Shown here one piece after another: positions 32,351 through 41,740 of a stretch of DNA of 41,763 bases. A program made the position numbers and the translations under genes. This DNA is from Oscillospiraceae bacterium (GTDB lineage: Bacteria > Bacillota > Clostridia > Oscillospirales > Oscillospiraceae): NCBI GenBank assembly GCA_017436785.1, contig JAFSCK010000026.1:1-41763 (forward strand). Direction: 5' to 3'. Position 1 is the stretch's first letter. Each line of letters opens with the position of its first letter. Below the pieces are notes generated by a model. It was given only the letters and a program-made list of their open reading frames with translations, was not told the DNA's origin and did no database searches.

Positions 32351-33720
32351 GCGAGATTCTCCTTTACATACGCGATCTGGGCTTCCACGGAGGCAACGGA
32401 AGTGCCGCCCTCGGAGATGCGCTTTTCCACACAGGTCAGCAGATCGATATCCTTGTAGAGGTCTTCTTCAAACAGTTCACTGTACTTCTGATATTCGGAA
32501 AGGGGCAGAGTTTCCAGCACCAGACCCTCCCGAATACACTGGGCCACGATCTGACCGGAGATCTTGTAGGCGCTGCGGAAGGGCAAGCCCTTCTTCACCA
32601 GATAGTCGGCAAGGTCGGTGGCATTGATGAAGCCGCCCTGTGCTGCCTTCTTCATGTTTTCCGGCTTGGCGGTCATGGTGGCAAGCATGGGAGCAAAGAC
32701 CTTCAGACACATCTTCACGGTATCCACCGCATCGAAGACAGCCTCCTTGTCCTCCTGCATGTCCTTGTTATAGGCAAGGGGCAGGCCCTTCAGGGTGGTA
32801 AGCAAGGCCATCAGGTCGCCGTATACCCGGCCGGTCTTGCCGCGAACCAGCTCTGCCATGTCGGGATTCTTCTTCTGGGGCATGATGGAAGAACCGGTGG
32901 TGTAGGCATCGCTCAGCTCAATGAACTTAAATTCCCAGCTGGCCCAGAGGATGATCTCCTCAGAGAATCGGCTCAGGTGCATCATCAAAATAGAAAGGCA
33001 GCTCATGAGCTCCAAGCAGAAATCCCGGTCGGAAACGCCGTCAATGGAGTTTCTCGCCACATCATGGAACCCCAGCTTCCATGCTTCAAACCGGCGGTCC
33101 GTATTGTAAGTGGTGCCTGCCAGTGCGCAGCAGCCGATGGGAGAAACGTTCATCCGCTCCCGGCAGTCTGCCAAACGGTCTAAGTCCCGCAGCAGCATCA
33201 TGGCATAGGCCATGAGATGGTGGCTAAAGAGGATCGGCTGGGCACGCTGCAGATGGGTATAGCCCGGCATAATAACGGACTTATTGGCCTCTGCCTGCAA
33301 AAGGATGGCTTCAATCACATCCTTTACAAGTGCGGTCAGCTCGTCGGTCTCCTCACGCAAGTACATCCGCAGGTCCAGTGCCACCTGATCGTTCCGGGAA
33401 CGGGCGGTGTGGAGCTTCTTGCCCACATCACCGATCCGGTTGGTAAGGACCTGCTCCACGAACATGTGGATGTCCTCGCTGGAGAAGTCAAATTCCAGCG
33501 CGCCGGATTCCAGATCGTCGAGAATGCCCTGCAGACCGTCGATGAGGGTCTCTGCTTCCTTCTTGGAGATGATATTTTTCGCACCCAGCATGGCGGCATG
33601 GGCCATGGAGCCGGTGATATCCTGCTTATACATTTTGCAGTCAAAGCGGATGGAAGAATTGAAATCGTCCGCAATGCTGTCCGTAATGCCGGAAGTCCGC
33701 CCGGCCCACATTTTTGCCAT
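32347..33720 (-). CDS. argH: Argininosuccinate lyase
   Basis: 457 aa. HTARSRNDQ (104-112), GYTHLQRAQ with His156, and the fumarase-superfamily signature GSSIMPQKKNPD (276-287). It splits argininosuccinate into arginine and fumarate. GAGGA lies upstream of ATG 33720. It follows argG by 186 nt, a gap taken up by family A copy 5; I see no separate promoter there. Confidence 0.97.
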   Translation of the reverse strand: MAKMWAGRTSGITDSIADDFNSSIRFDCKMYKQDITGSMAHAAMLGAKNIISKKEAETLIDGLQGILDDLESGALEFDFSSEDIHMFVEQVLTNRIGDVGKKLHTARSRNDQVALDLRMYLREETDELTALVKDVIEAILLQAEANKSVIMPGYTHLQRAQPILFSHHLMAYAMMLLRDLDRLADCRERMNVSPIGCCALAGTTYNTDRRFEAWKLGFHDVARNSIDGVSDRDFCLELMSCLSILMMHLSRFSEEIILWASWEFKFIELSDAYTTGSSIMPQKKNPDMAELVRGKTGRVYGDLMALLTTLKGLPLAYNKDMQEDKEAVFDAVDTVKMCLKVFAPMLATMTAKPENMKKAAQGGFINATDLADYLVKKGLPFRSAYKISGQIVAQCIREGLVLETLPLSEYQKYSELFEEDLYKDIDLLTCVEKRISEGGTSVASVEAQIAYVKENLA

Positions 33721-33751
33721 AGTTGAGTCCTCAGTTTCTATGAAAGATTGA

Positions 33752-33899
33752 TGTCATTGCGAACCAGTCCTCAATACATTGTGGTATGATTGCCACCGGC
33801 AATCATTGGTATTGACGATTCGCTGCGCGGAGCACCACTGGTGTGAAAATCTCCTTCAATTTTGGGGATTGCCACGTCGCTTCGCTCCTCGCAATGACA
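33752..33899. repeat. MITE-like repeat, family A copy 5 (argG-argH gap)
   Basis: TGTCATTGCGAACCAGTC...GGGGATTGCCACGTCGCTTCGCTCCTCGCAATGACA. Its centre (about 33777-33830) contains an extra palindrome GATTGCCACCGGCAATC. It ends 7 nt before the argG stop codon. Confidence 0.87.
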
Positions 33900-33906
33900 G
33901 TGAATA

Positions 33907-35130
<1,224 letters not shown>

Positions 35131-35146
35131 ATATACAACCTCCGAG

Positions 35147-35159
35147 TGAATATTATTCA
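35147..35159 (-). promoter_or_regulatory. Candidate ArgR operator (ARG-box-like palindrome)
   Basis: TGAATAATATTCA is a perfect palindrome with half-sites TGAAT/ATTCA as in ARG boxes, but the half-sites are separated by 3 rather than 4 bases. It lies between the promoter and ribosome site of argG. ATGAATAATA at the start codon could be a second weak half-box. Confidence 0.5.
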
Positions 35160-35182
35160 TTTCAAGTGAGTAACTATACGGG

Positions 35183-35211
35183 ATTATACTCCTGTCGCGG
35201 ACATTTGTCAA
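35183..35211 (-). promoter_or_regulatory. Sigma-A promoter of the arginine operon
   Basis: TTGACA (35211-35206), 17-nt spacer, TATAAT (35188-35183). Both boxes are perfect. About 50 nt upstream of the argG ATG. Confidence 0.92.
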
Positions 35212-35640
35212 CGCCTTATTTGCACAAATCTTCCAGCCGAAACCGTTTTCGGAACTTTGACCGGAATGACGGCGTTTTCTCTTCCCCGTACGGTTATTTT
35301 TCACAAAAGCAAACCGCATTTTTTATCCCATTTCCCGGGAACAAAGTCAGTTCGCAGGCAAAAAATACTCTGCGGACATATATTTTCCCGAACTGTCCGG
35401 GTTTTTTTGCAGATTTCTGTCTGTATGAGAGGATATTTCTCAAAAATGGATACGATTTCAAGGTGCCCATAAGAGAAAACCGGCCTTCCGGAAAATCGCC
35501 GAAGCAGCAGTACACTTCCCAGTCCGTCCCCCAGCGGGAAGCAGCTGTTTCCCAGAAGGCAAGCGTCTTTGTATCTTTATGCATTTATACAACCACCCCT
35601 CCACGGACCGCCGTCGTCTAATAAATCGCTGATTGGGCAT
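35212..35640. other. Gene-free region upstream of the arg operon
   Basis: No supported gene on either strand. A terminator-like hairpin CCCG-AACTGTC-CGGG followed by seven T lies at 35387-35408 (plus strand), with an upstream CGCAG...CTGCG stem (about 35354-35375). A 96-codon minus-strand frame (35294-35584) has no ribosome site. Confidence 0.5.
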
Positions 35641-35644
35641 TTAT

Positions 35645-35802
35645 CACAGCACTGTAGGGGGCGGCGTCCCCGACGCCCCGACCTAAAATCCGACCTCAAT
35701 GGGCGGATTTTGGGAATCATGCCGCATTCGATAAGGATTCTGTCCCATCAAGTTGCAAAACCCTTTCGGGGCATCCGGGAGGCCGCCCCCTATATCCCAT
35801 TT
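35645..35802. repeat. About 157-bp palindromic repeat, family B copy 2
   Basis: Begins CACAGCACTGTAGGGGGCGGCGTC and ends GGAGGCCGCCCCCTATATCCCATT, matching 10629-10785 nearly along its whole length and in the same orientation. Differences are scattered, consistent with old duplication. Confidence 0.88.
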
Positions 35803-35835
35803 CGCATGCGTTATACTACGATTTTCCCCCATTAC

Positions 35836-35868
35836 GACAAAAACACGGCACCTTTCGGTACCGTGTTT
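35836..35868 (-). terminator. Terminator after the coiled-coil gene
   Basis: 12-position stem AAACACGGCACC (35841-35852)/GGTACCGTGTTT (35857-35868) with one mismatch, loop TTTC. On the minus strand it is followed by TTGTCG after the U-rich arm. It is 2 nt past the stop at 35871. Confidence 0.85.
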
Positions 35869-35870
35869 GC

Positions 35871-36803
35871 TTACCCTTCACTGCTGGCGATCAGGGTTTC
35901 TACTTCCTGCCTAGCTCTGCCCTGCTTGTGGCGGACCTCCTCCAGTCTGGTCTGGAGCTTGCGCAGGATCCCCAAAATGTTGTCCCGGACCTGATCCACC
36001 TGTGCATGGGACTGCTTGATATTTTCCAGCACCGCCGTATCCGACAGCAGTCCGTCAAAGAACACGTCTGCAAATTTCAGCAGCCTGTCGATGCTCACCT
36101 GCAGGTCTGCCCGCAGGGCCACATCCGAAAGCTCCTTGTTGAATTTTTGCAGACAGACCTGCAGCTGCTCCACATTCTTCTGGGCCTCATCCAGTGTCTC
36201 ATGCTTGGCCATGTCTACAAGGAAGCCGCCGCCCAGCACATCAAACAGGCCCAGACCCTCCGCGTGCTTCAAACTCAGCACCACATCATTGGCTGTCCGA
36301 AGCGCCGCAGTTCCCGCTGCGATGGCCTCTTCCAGTTCCTGCTCCTGCGTATGCAGAAAGGTCAGGGATTCCTCCTTTTCCAGAAGCTGCTCCGACAGGG
36401 TGGTACCCGCATTTTCGATGGCGATGCGCTTCTCCTCCATGACCTGCACATACCGGGCTTCACATCCGGCAAGGTCGGACAGGTCTTCCAGTGTGCATTC
36501 GATATCCTGTTCCACTGCTTTCAATTCCCGCTCAGCCGCGGCATGCTTGATCCGGGCAGCATAATATTCCCGGCGCTCCTGATCCCGCTTTTCCTCCATT
36601 TGCCCCGTGATGTGGTAGAAAAATGCCGCAAGGCTGATGCCCTCCAGCTTTTCCACATCCTTCTGCTCAGAATCCATGGCTTTTTCCAGCCGGAAAACCT
36701 TCTCCTTCAGAATGGCCTGCTGGGACCGCAGCTCGCTGAGCATAGCCTCCAGCCGCTTCTTGTAGGTCAGCTGGGCCTGCAAAAGGGATAATTCGTCTGT
36801 CAT
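35871..36803 (-). CDS. Coiled-coil protein of unknown function
   Basis: 310 aa, cytosolic, highly charged. Heptad-like helices cover about 1-50, 60-165 and 195-305. Between them is one glycine-rich hydrophobic stretch, GLGLFDVLGGGFLVDMAKH (about 181-199), the most distinctive feature. Two cysteines are in CTLEDLSDLAGCEA. I do not recognise the family; the layout recalls structural or membrane-peripheral coiled-coil proteins. GAGGTGGG precedes ATG 36803. It is transcribed alone, with terminators on both sides. Confidence 0.8.
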   Translation of the reverse strand: MTDELSLLQAQLTYKKRLEAMLSELRSQQAILKEKVFRLEKAMDSEQKDVEKLEGISLAAFFYHITGQMEEKRDQERREYYAARIKHAAAERELKAVEQDIECTLEDLSDLAGCEARYVQVMEEKRIAIENAGTTLSEQLLEKEESLTFLHTQEQELEEAIAAGTAALRTANDVVLSLKHAEGLGLFDVLGGGFLVDMAKHETLDEAQKNVEQLQVCLQKFNKELSDVALRADLQVSIDRLLKFADVFFDGLLSDTAVLENIKQSHAQVDQVRDNILGILRKLQTRLEEVRHKQGRARQEVETLIASSEG

Positions 36804-36891
36804 ATTCCCACCTCTTCTCTCTCTTTTTAGATTTTATCATAAATGTGAGCCGAAAACAAGACAGCGTATAGAAGTTGTGGTTTTAATATTA

Positions 36892-36917
36892 TAGGGCGGG
36901 GTCATGACCCCGCCCTA
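36892..36917. repeat. 26-bp perfect palindrome
   Basis: TAGGGCGGGGTCA and its exact complement meet at 36904/36905. It sits between the pgm terminator and the coiled-coil gene's 5' side. Similar in style to the palindrome at 272-295. Confidence 0.75.
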
Positions 36918-36920
36918 CAG

Positions 36921-36956
36921 TAGAAACCCGGGCAGGCGTTGCCGCCTGCCCGGGTT
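36921..36956 (-). terminator. Terminator after phosphoglucomutase
   Basis: 14-bp perfect GC-rich stem AACCCGGGCAGGCG (36925-36938)/CGCCTGCCCGGGTT (36943-36956), loop TTGC. Only a short U-run (TTTC) on the minus strand. 13 nt past the stop. Confidence 0.75.
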
Positions 36957-36969
36957 GGGGTCGTTTCAA

Positions 36970-38652
36970 TTAAGCCAGAATGGGCTTCAGTGCGTCGGCC
37001 AGAACCTTCTTCTGTGCCTCTGCCTCAGCCAGATCCTTGCCCAGAGTGGTGAAGTAGGTCTTGATCTTGGGCTCGGTGCCGGAGGGACGGACGATGACAG
37101 TTGCGCCGCCTTCCAGAGTGTAGACCAGAACGTTTGCTGCGGGCAGACCGGTCTCCTCGGTCTTCTTGTAGTCAACGACCTTGGTAACAGCGTAGCCGCC
37201 GATCTCAGTCAGGGGGTTCTCACGCAGGCCGGACATGATGCCAGCCATCTTGTCCATACCAGACAGGCCGGGGAACTCGAAGGAGTCAACCTTGTTCAGA
37301 TAACGGCCATACTTGGCATAGATGGCTTCCAGACGCTCCTTGATGGAGGAGCCGATGGAGCGGTAGTAAGCAGCCATTTCGCAGATCAGCATGGAGCCCA
37401 CAACTGCGTCCTTATCGCGAACATAGGGACCGGCCAGATAGCCGTAGGACTCTTCAAAGCCCAGAATGAAGCGCTCGACCTCGCCCTTTGCTTCCAGACC
37501 TGCGATCTGATCGCCGATCCACTTGAAGCCGGTCAGGACGTTGCGCATCTCAACACCGTAGTTGGCAGCAACAGCGTCAGCCAGAGGCGTGGAAACCAGA
37601 GACTTGACAGCAACAGCGTTCTTGGGCATGGTGCCCTTCTCAATGCGGCCTTCGCAGATGTAGTCCAGCAGCAGGACGCCCACTTCGTTGCCGGAGACCA
37701 GCTCGTAGGAGCCGTCGGGACACTTCATAGCGATACCAACGCGGTCAGCATCGGGGTCGGTGGCCAGCATCAGGTCAGCGCCGGTCTCGGTAGCCAGCTT
37801 CAAGCCCAGCTCCAGAGCCTCGAAGATTTCGGGGTTGGGGTAGGGGCAGGTGGGGAAGTTGCCGTCGGGATACTTCTGCTCGGGAACGATGGTGATGTCA
37901 TCGATGCCGATGTCGTTCAGGATGCGGGTAACAGGAACCAGACCGGAGCCGTTCAGGGGGGAGTAGACCAGCTTCAGACCGGCGGTCTTGCACAGGCCGG
38001 GACGGACCTGACAGGCCTTGATGGCGTCATACAGGCCTTCCTTGCAGTCGTCGCCCACATACTCGATCAGGCCCTGAGCAACGCCCTCTTCCCAAGAGAT
38101 CAGCTTTGCACCGGTCAGGATGTCGGTAGCCTGAATCTCAGCGTAAACGATAGCAGCGGCATCATCGGTCATCTGGCAGCCGTCGGGGCCGTAGGCCTTG
38201 TAGCCGTTGTACTTGGCAGGGTTATGGGAAGCGGTAACCATGACACCGGCGTTAGCCTGATAGTAACGGGTAGCGAAGGACAGAGCGGGAACGGGCATCA
38301 GAGCGTCGTAGATACGGACCTTGATACCATTGGCAGCCAGAACCCGGGCAGTCTCCTTAGCGAAGACATCGGAGTTGATACGGCTGTCATAAGAAACAGC
38401 GACCAGCTGATTGCCTCCCTGAGTCTTGACCCAGTTTGCCAGACCCTGAGTAGCCTGACGGACAACGTAAATGTTCATCCGGTTGGAGCCTGCACCCAGA
38501 ACGCCGCGCAGACCGGCGGTGCCGAACTTCAGCGCAACAGCGAAGCGGTCCTTGATCTCTTCGTCCTGACCCTCGATCTTCTGCAGCTCAGCGGTCAGAG
38601 CAGGATCTTCCAGATCCGCAGCCAGCCAACGCTTGTAATCATCCATGTACAT
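36970..38652 (-). CDS. Phosphoglucomutase / phosphomannomutase family protein
   Basis: 560 aa, four-domain alpha-D-phosphohexomutase. Phosphoserine loop TASHNP with Ser142; Mg loop DPDADR (299-304); sugar-binding GFEESYG (398-404); phosphate-binding RPSGTEPK near the C-terminus. The length and the FGTAGLRG motif (about 43-50) fit the PgcA/PGM2-like branch, which interconverts glucose 1- and 6-phosphate. The start at 38652 has AAGGTG 6 nt upstream (ATG two codons before a second ATG). Confidence 0.94.
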   Translation of the reverse strand: MYMDDYKRWLAADLEDPALTAELQKIEGQDEEIKDRFAVALKFGTAGLRGVLGAGSNRMNIYVVRQATQGLANWVKTQGGNQLVAVSYDSRINSDVFAKETARVLAANGIKVRIYDALMPVPALSFATRYYQANAGVMVTASHNPAKYNGYKAYGPDGCQMTDDAAAIVYAEIQATDILTGAKLISWEEGVAQGLIEYVGDDCKEGLYDAIKACQVRPGLCKTAGLKLVYSPLNGSGLVPVTRILNDIGIDDITIVPEQKYPDGNFPTCPYPNPEIFEALELGLKLATETGADLMLATDPDADRVGIAMKCPDGSYELVSGNEVGVLLLDYICEGRIEKGTMPKNAVAVKSLVSTPLADAVAANYGVEMRNVLTGFKWIGDQIAGLEAKGEVERFILGFEESYGYLAGPYVRDKDAVVGSMLICEMAAYYRSIGSSIKERLEAIYAKYGRYLNKVDSFEFPGLSGMDKMAGIMSGLRENPLTEIGGYAVTKVVDYKKTEETGLPAANVLVYTLEGGATVIVRPSGTEPKIKTYFTTLGKDLAEAEAQKKVLADALKPILA

Positions 38653-38711
38653 GTTAATCACCTTATCCTTTATTATATTGTAGTAAAGTTTTACGCAATT
38701 CAACCAAATAT

Positions 38712-38740
38712 AATATAAACTATTATCCGTCAATTGTCAA
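38712..38740 (-). promoter_or_regulatory. Sigma-A promoter of the phosphoglucomutase gene
   Basis: TTGACA (38740-38735), 17-nt spacer, TATATT (38717-38712), about 60 nt before the ATG. The AT-rich leader also contains a TATAAT near 38675, too close to the ribosome site to be the main promoter. Confidence 0.8.
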
Positions 38741-38833
38741 TGTTGCGATATGCCCAACCTTGGCAGGCAAAGACTGGCAAAAAAGACAAGTCCCCGGTTA
38801 CCAAAAAAGCAAATCGTAATTTATCGTGCTGTA

Positions 38834-38951
38834 TTGAACAATACATGTCATTGCAAGTTTCCGAAATGTATCTTTTATGGTTCTGTGCTTACCTTTAGAG
38901 GAGATTGCCACGTCGGGCTTCGCCCTCCTCGCAATGACATGTATTGTTCAA
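38834..38951. repeat. MITE-like repeat, family A copy 6, split palindrome
   Basis: The core runs TGTCATTGC (38846-38854) to GCAATGACA (38931-38939). Flanks TTGAACAATACA and TGTATTGTTCAA extend the inverted repeat to 21 perfect bp per side (38834-38854 with 38931-38951). The centre resembles copy 1 (TTTCCGAAATGTATC...). Confidence 0.88.
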
Positions 38952-39130
38952 CAAATCGACGAATACCCATTTACACTTCCTGCCAAAAGCTGATTTGCGG
39001 AGCTTCCTCTTTTTCTCAAGGAGCACGCTCCCTTTTTCGCAAGGTTTAAAACGTCAGATTGCAATCTTTTTTCTTTTTGCATGGTATCATTCTCATAAAC
39101 GCCATGTCAATTCGTCACCTTTTCCATCTG
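38952..39130. other. AT-rich gene-free stretch
   Basis: No supported gene. TTGCAA (39059) and an extended TGGTATCAT (39082-39090) resemble promoter boxes, but the 20-nt spacing is too long. Confidence 0.4.
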
Positions 39131-39166
39131 ACAGTCTTCCATTTTGTGGAAAGTGACTGTTTTTTT
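39131..39166 (+). terminator. Orphan terminator upstream of the MATE promoter
   Basis: ACAGT...CTTCCA-TTTTG-TGGAA...ACTGT with small bulges (39131-39160), then seven T. It lies upstream of the MATE promoter, so it insulates that promoter or ends an unseen short transcript. Confidence 0.55.
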
Positions 39167-39180
39167 CAGACTGTTGCTTT

Positions 39181-39209
39181 TTGAACCATTTTGTTTTAGA
39201 ATGTATGAT
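39181..39209 (+). promoter_or_regulatory. Putative promoter of the MATE gene
   Basis: TTGAAC (39181-39186), 17-nt spacer, TATGAT (39204-39209), 28 nt before the TTG start. Confidence 0.7.
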
Positions 39210-39237
39210 AGATAAATATGTAAGGAGGATGTTTACG

Positions 39238-40659
39238 TTGAGTTTGAAAAGTATGTTTTCCGCCAAGGACATGACACAGGGTGCTCCATGGAAGCGCATT
39301 CTGGAGTTCTCCATTCCCATGCTTCTCGGCAACATTGCCCAGCAGCTTTACAACACCGCAGACACCGTCATCGTCGGCATGTATGTTGGTGACAACGCCC
39401 TGTCCGCCGTCGGCAGCGCTGCACCTATTCTGAATCTGCTGCTGGCCCTGTTCGTGGGTATCTCCACCGGTGCCGGTATCGTCATTTCCCAGAGCTTCGG
39501 TGCCCGTGACCGGGATGGTCTGTCCCGGAACATCGGCAACTGCATTACCCTGACCTTCATCGCCTCCGCTGTCATCATGGTCTTCGGTCCCATGATCACC
39601 CGGCCCATGCTGAATCTGCTGGATACCCCTGCCTCCATCATCGACTGGTGTGAGGATTACCTGAACATCTACTTCTGGGGCATCGTGGGCTTCTTCATGT
39701 ATAACATGCTGGCCGGTGTCCTTCGCGGTCTGGGCGACAGCGTGTCCGCACTGGGCTTCCTGCTGGTGGCTGCCGCTTTGAACGTGGTGCTGGATCTGGT
39801 CTTCGTGGCCGGCCTTGGCATGGGCGTTCCCGGCGTGGCACTGGCCACCGATATCGCACAGGGCATCTCCGCCATCCTCTGCTTTATGAAGCTGATGCGG
39901 ATGAAGGAGCACTTCACCCTGAGCAAGGCCTCCTTCCGCTTCCAGCCTTCCGTTGCCAGCCGCATTATCAAGATCGGCATCCCCTCCGGTATCACGCAGG
40001 CTATCATGGCTTGCTCCATGATGGTGGTCCAGTCCCTGACCAACTCCATGGGTGAGATGGTCATCGCCGCCAACGTCATCATCATGCGGGTGGACGGCTT
40101 CGCTATGATGCCCAATTTCTCCTTCGGTCAGGCCATGACGGTCTACACCGGACAGAACGTGGGTGCCAACAAGTGGCACCGGGTCCATCAGGGCATCAAT
40201 CAGGGCTGCTATATTGCAGAGGCCTTCTCCGCCACCATCACGCTGGTGCTGCTGTTCCTGAACCGCTACCTCTTCGCCATCTTTACCGATACCCCCGAGC
40301 TCATCGAGCTGGCAGGCCAGATGATGCGGATCATGGCCGTGGGCTATATCGCCGTTTCTGTCACACAGGTCATGGGCGGTGTCATGCGCGGTGCCGGTGA
40401 TACCGTGACGCCCATGTGGATCTCCATCGCCTCCACCGTGGTGCTGCGTATCCCCGTGGCCTATATCATCGCCCATTTCACCCAGAGCGAAGCCTTCCCC
40501 CATGGTCATCCCTTCGCACTGTCTGTTTCTCTGCTGATCTCTTGGACCTGCGGTATGGTCGTCTCCGTCTTTGCCTATCGGCGCAGCAAGGTCCGTCAGA
40601 CCATCCTCTCCGAGACCTGCAAGGAGCTGAATGTGGATACGCCCCCCAAGCTCCGCTGA
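39238..40659 (+). CDS. MATE family efflux transporter
   Basis: 473 aa from a TTG start. AAGGAGG (39222-39228) lies 9 nt before TTG 39238, whereas ATG 39229 directly abuts the ribosome site and ATG 39253 is too far. Twelve membrane spans in two related halves: IPMLLGNIAQQLYNTADTVIVG and GIPSGITQAIMACSMMVVQSLTNSMG begin the halves, and VMRGAGDT near 385 parallels VLRGLGDS near 165. It is predicted to export cationic or drug-like compounds with Na+ or H+. It is 48 nt upstream of the FMN dehydrogenase gene with no terminator between, so probably co-transcribed. Confidence 0.93.
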   Translation: MSLKSMFSAKDMTQGAPWKRILEFSIPMLLGNIAQQLYNTADTVIVGMYVGDNALSAVGSAAPILNLLLALFVGISTGAGIVISQSFGARDRDGLSRNIGNCITLTFIASAVIMVFGPMITRPMLNLLDTPASIIDWCEDYLNIYFWGIVGFFMYNMLAGVLRGLGDSVSALGFLLVAAALNVVLDLVFVAGLGMGVPGVALATDIAQGISAILCFMKLMRMKEHFTLSKASFRFQPSVASRIIKIGIPSGITQAIMACSMMVVQSLTNSMGEMVIAANVIIMRVDGFAMMPNFSFGQAMTVYTGQNVGANKWHRVHQGINQGCYIAEAFSATITLVLLFLNRYLFAIFTDTPELIELAGQMMRIMAVGYIAVSVTQVMGGVMRGAGDTVTPMWISIASTVVLRIPVAYIIAHFTQSEAFPHGHPFALSVSLLISWTCGMVVSVFAYRRSKVRQTILSETCKELNVDTPPKLR

Positions 40660-40707
40660 TTTCCGTTACCCCATCCTAAAATACTACAATTCCGGGAGGA
40701 ACATATC

Positions 40708-41727
40708 ATGACTTATCAGGAAGTTCTGGCAAACGCCCGTGACCCCAAGAACAAGTGCAAGGCCTGCCCCGTCTGCAATGGTAAGGCTTGCGGCAATCAT
40801 ATCCCCGGCCCCGGCTCCAAGGGTGTCGGTGACACCGCCATGCGCAACTACGACAAGTGGCAGGAGATCCGGGTGAATATGGATACCCTCTGCGAATCCG
40901 GAACCCCCGATACTTCTTTGGAGATCTTCGGCAAGAAGTTCCGTTATCCCTTCTTCGCCGGTCCCGTAGGCGCTGTTGTTGCCCACTACAGCGACAAGTA
41001 CGATGACAAGGGCTACAACAACATTCTGGTAAAGGCCTGTGCCGACAATGGCATCGCTGCCTTCACCGGCGACGGTCTGGATGCCACTGTTATGAAGGTC
41101 GCCTGCGAAGCCATCGCCGCCTCCGACGGCATCGGCGTTCCCACCGTGAAGCCTTGGAATCTGGAAACCATCGAAGGGAAAATGGAGCTGGTAAAAGCCT
41201 CCGGTTCCTTCGCCGTGGCCATGGACGTTGACGCTGCCGGTCTGCCTTTCCTGAAGGGCATGAATCCCCCCGCCGGCGGTAAGACCGTGGAGCAGCTCTC
41301 TGCCATTGCCAAGATGGCCGGCAAGCCCTTCATCGTCAAGGGTGTCATGACCGTCAAGGGTGCCATGAAGGCCAAGGAAGCCGGTGCTGCCGCCATCGTG
41401 GTCAGCAACCACGGCGGCCGTGTTCTGGACCAGTGCCCCGCCACTGCTGAGGTCCTGTGCGACATCGTGGATGCCCTGAAGGGCAGCGGCATGAAGATCA
41501 TCGTGGACGGCGGTATCCGCACCGGCGTGGATGTCTTCAAGGCGCTGGCAATGGGCGCTGACGCTGTCATCATCTGCCGTCCCTTCGTCCCCATGGTCTA
41601 CGGCGGCGCTGAGGAAGGTGTACAGCTGTACATCAACAAGATCGGTGCTGAGCTGGAGGACACCATGGCCATGTGCGGTGCCAAGGATCTTAACTCCATC
41701 ACCCGGGATATGGTTTTCCTGAAGTAA
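40708..41727 (+). CDS. FMN-dependent alpha-hydroxy-acid dehydrogenase-like protein
   Basis: 339 aa TIM-barrel of the lactate/glycolate oxidase family. PFFAGPVGAV near 77-86 binds FMN; VSNHGGR (232-238) contains the catalytic base His235 and substrate Arg238; IIVDGGIRTG is the flavin-phosphate loop. The N-terminus carries CKACPVCNGKACG, four Cys within 12 residues (17-28), absent from the aerobic oxidases and suggestive of a metal or Fe-S site in an electron-transferring anaerobic version. Substrate unknown; lactate-like acids are inferred from family. GGGAGGA is 7-8 nt before ATG 40708. Confidence 0.9.
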   Translation: MTYQEVLANARDPKNKCKACPVCNGKACGNHIPGPGSKGVGDTAMRNYDKWQEIRVNMDTLCESGTPDTSLEIFGKKFRYPFFAGPVGAVVAHYSDKYDDKGYNNILVKACADNGIAAFTGDGLDATVMKVACEAIAASDGIGVPTVKPWNLETIEGKMELVKASGSFAVAMDVDAAGLPFLKGMNPPAGGKTVEQLSAIAKMAGKPFIVKGVMTVKGAMKAKEAGAAAIVVSNHGGRVLDQCPATAEVLCDIVDALKGSGMKIIVDGGIRTGVDVFKALAMGADAVIICRPFVPMVYGGAEEGVQLYINKIGAELEDTMAMCGAKDLNSITRDMVFLK

Positions 41728-41740
41728 TATAAGCCCAGCC

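Noticed and set aside
35294-35584. 96-codon minus-strand frame upstream of argG
   Set aside because: No ribosome site or promoter; sequence looks non-coding with a terminator-like hairpin on the other strand.
36904-38718. 604-codon plus-strand frame opposite phosphoglucomutase
   Set aside because: Antisense to a gene with all catalytic motifs; the apparent protein is repetitive, unrecognisable and starts in a palindrome.
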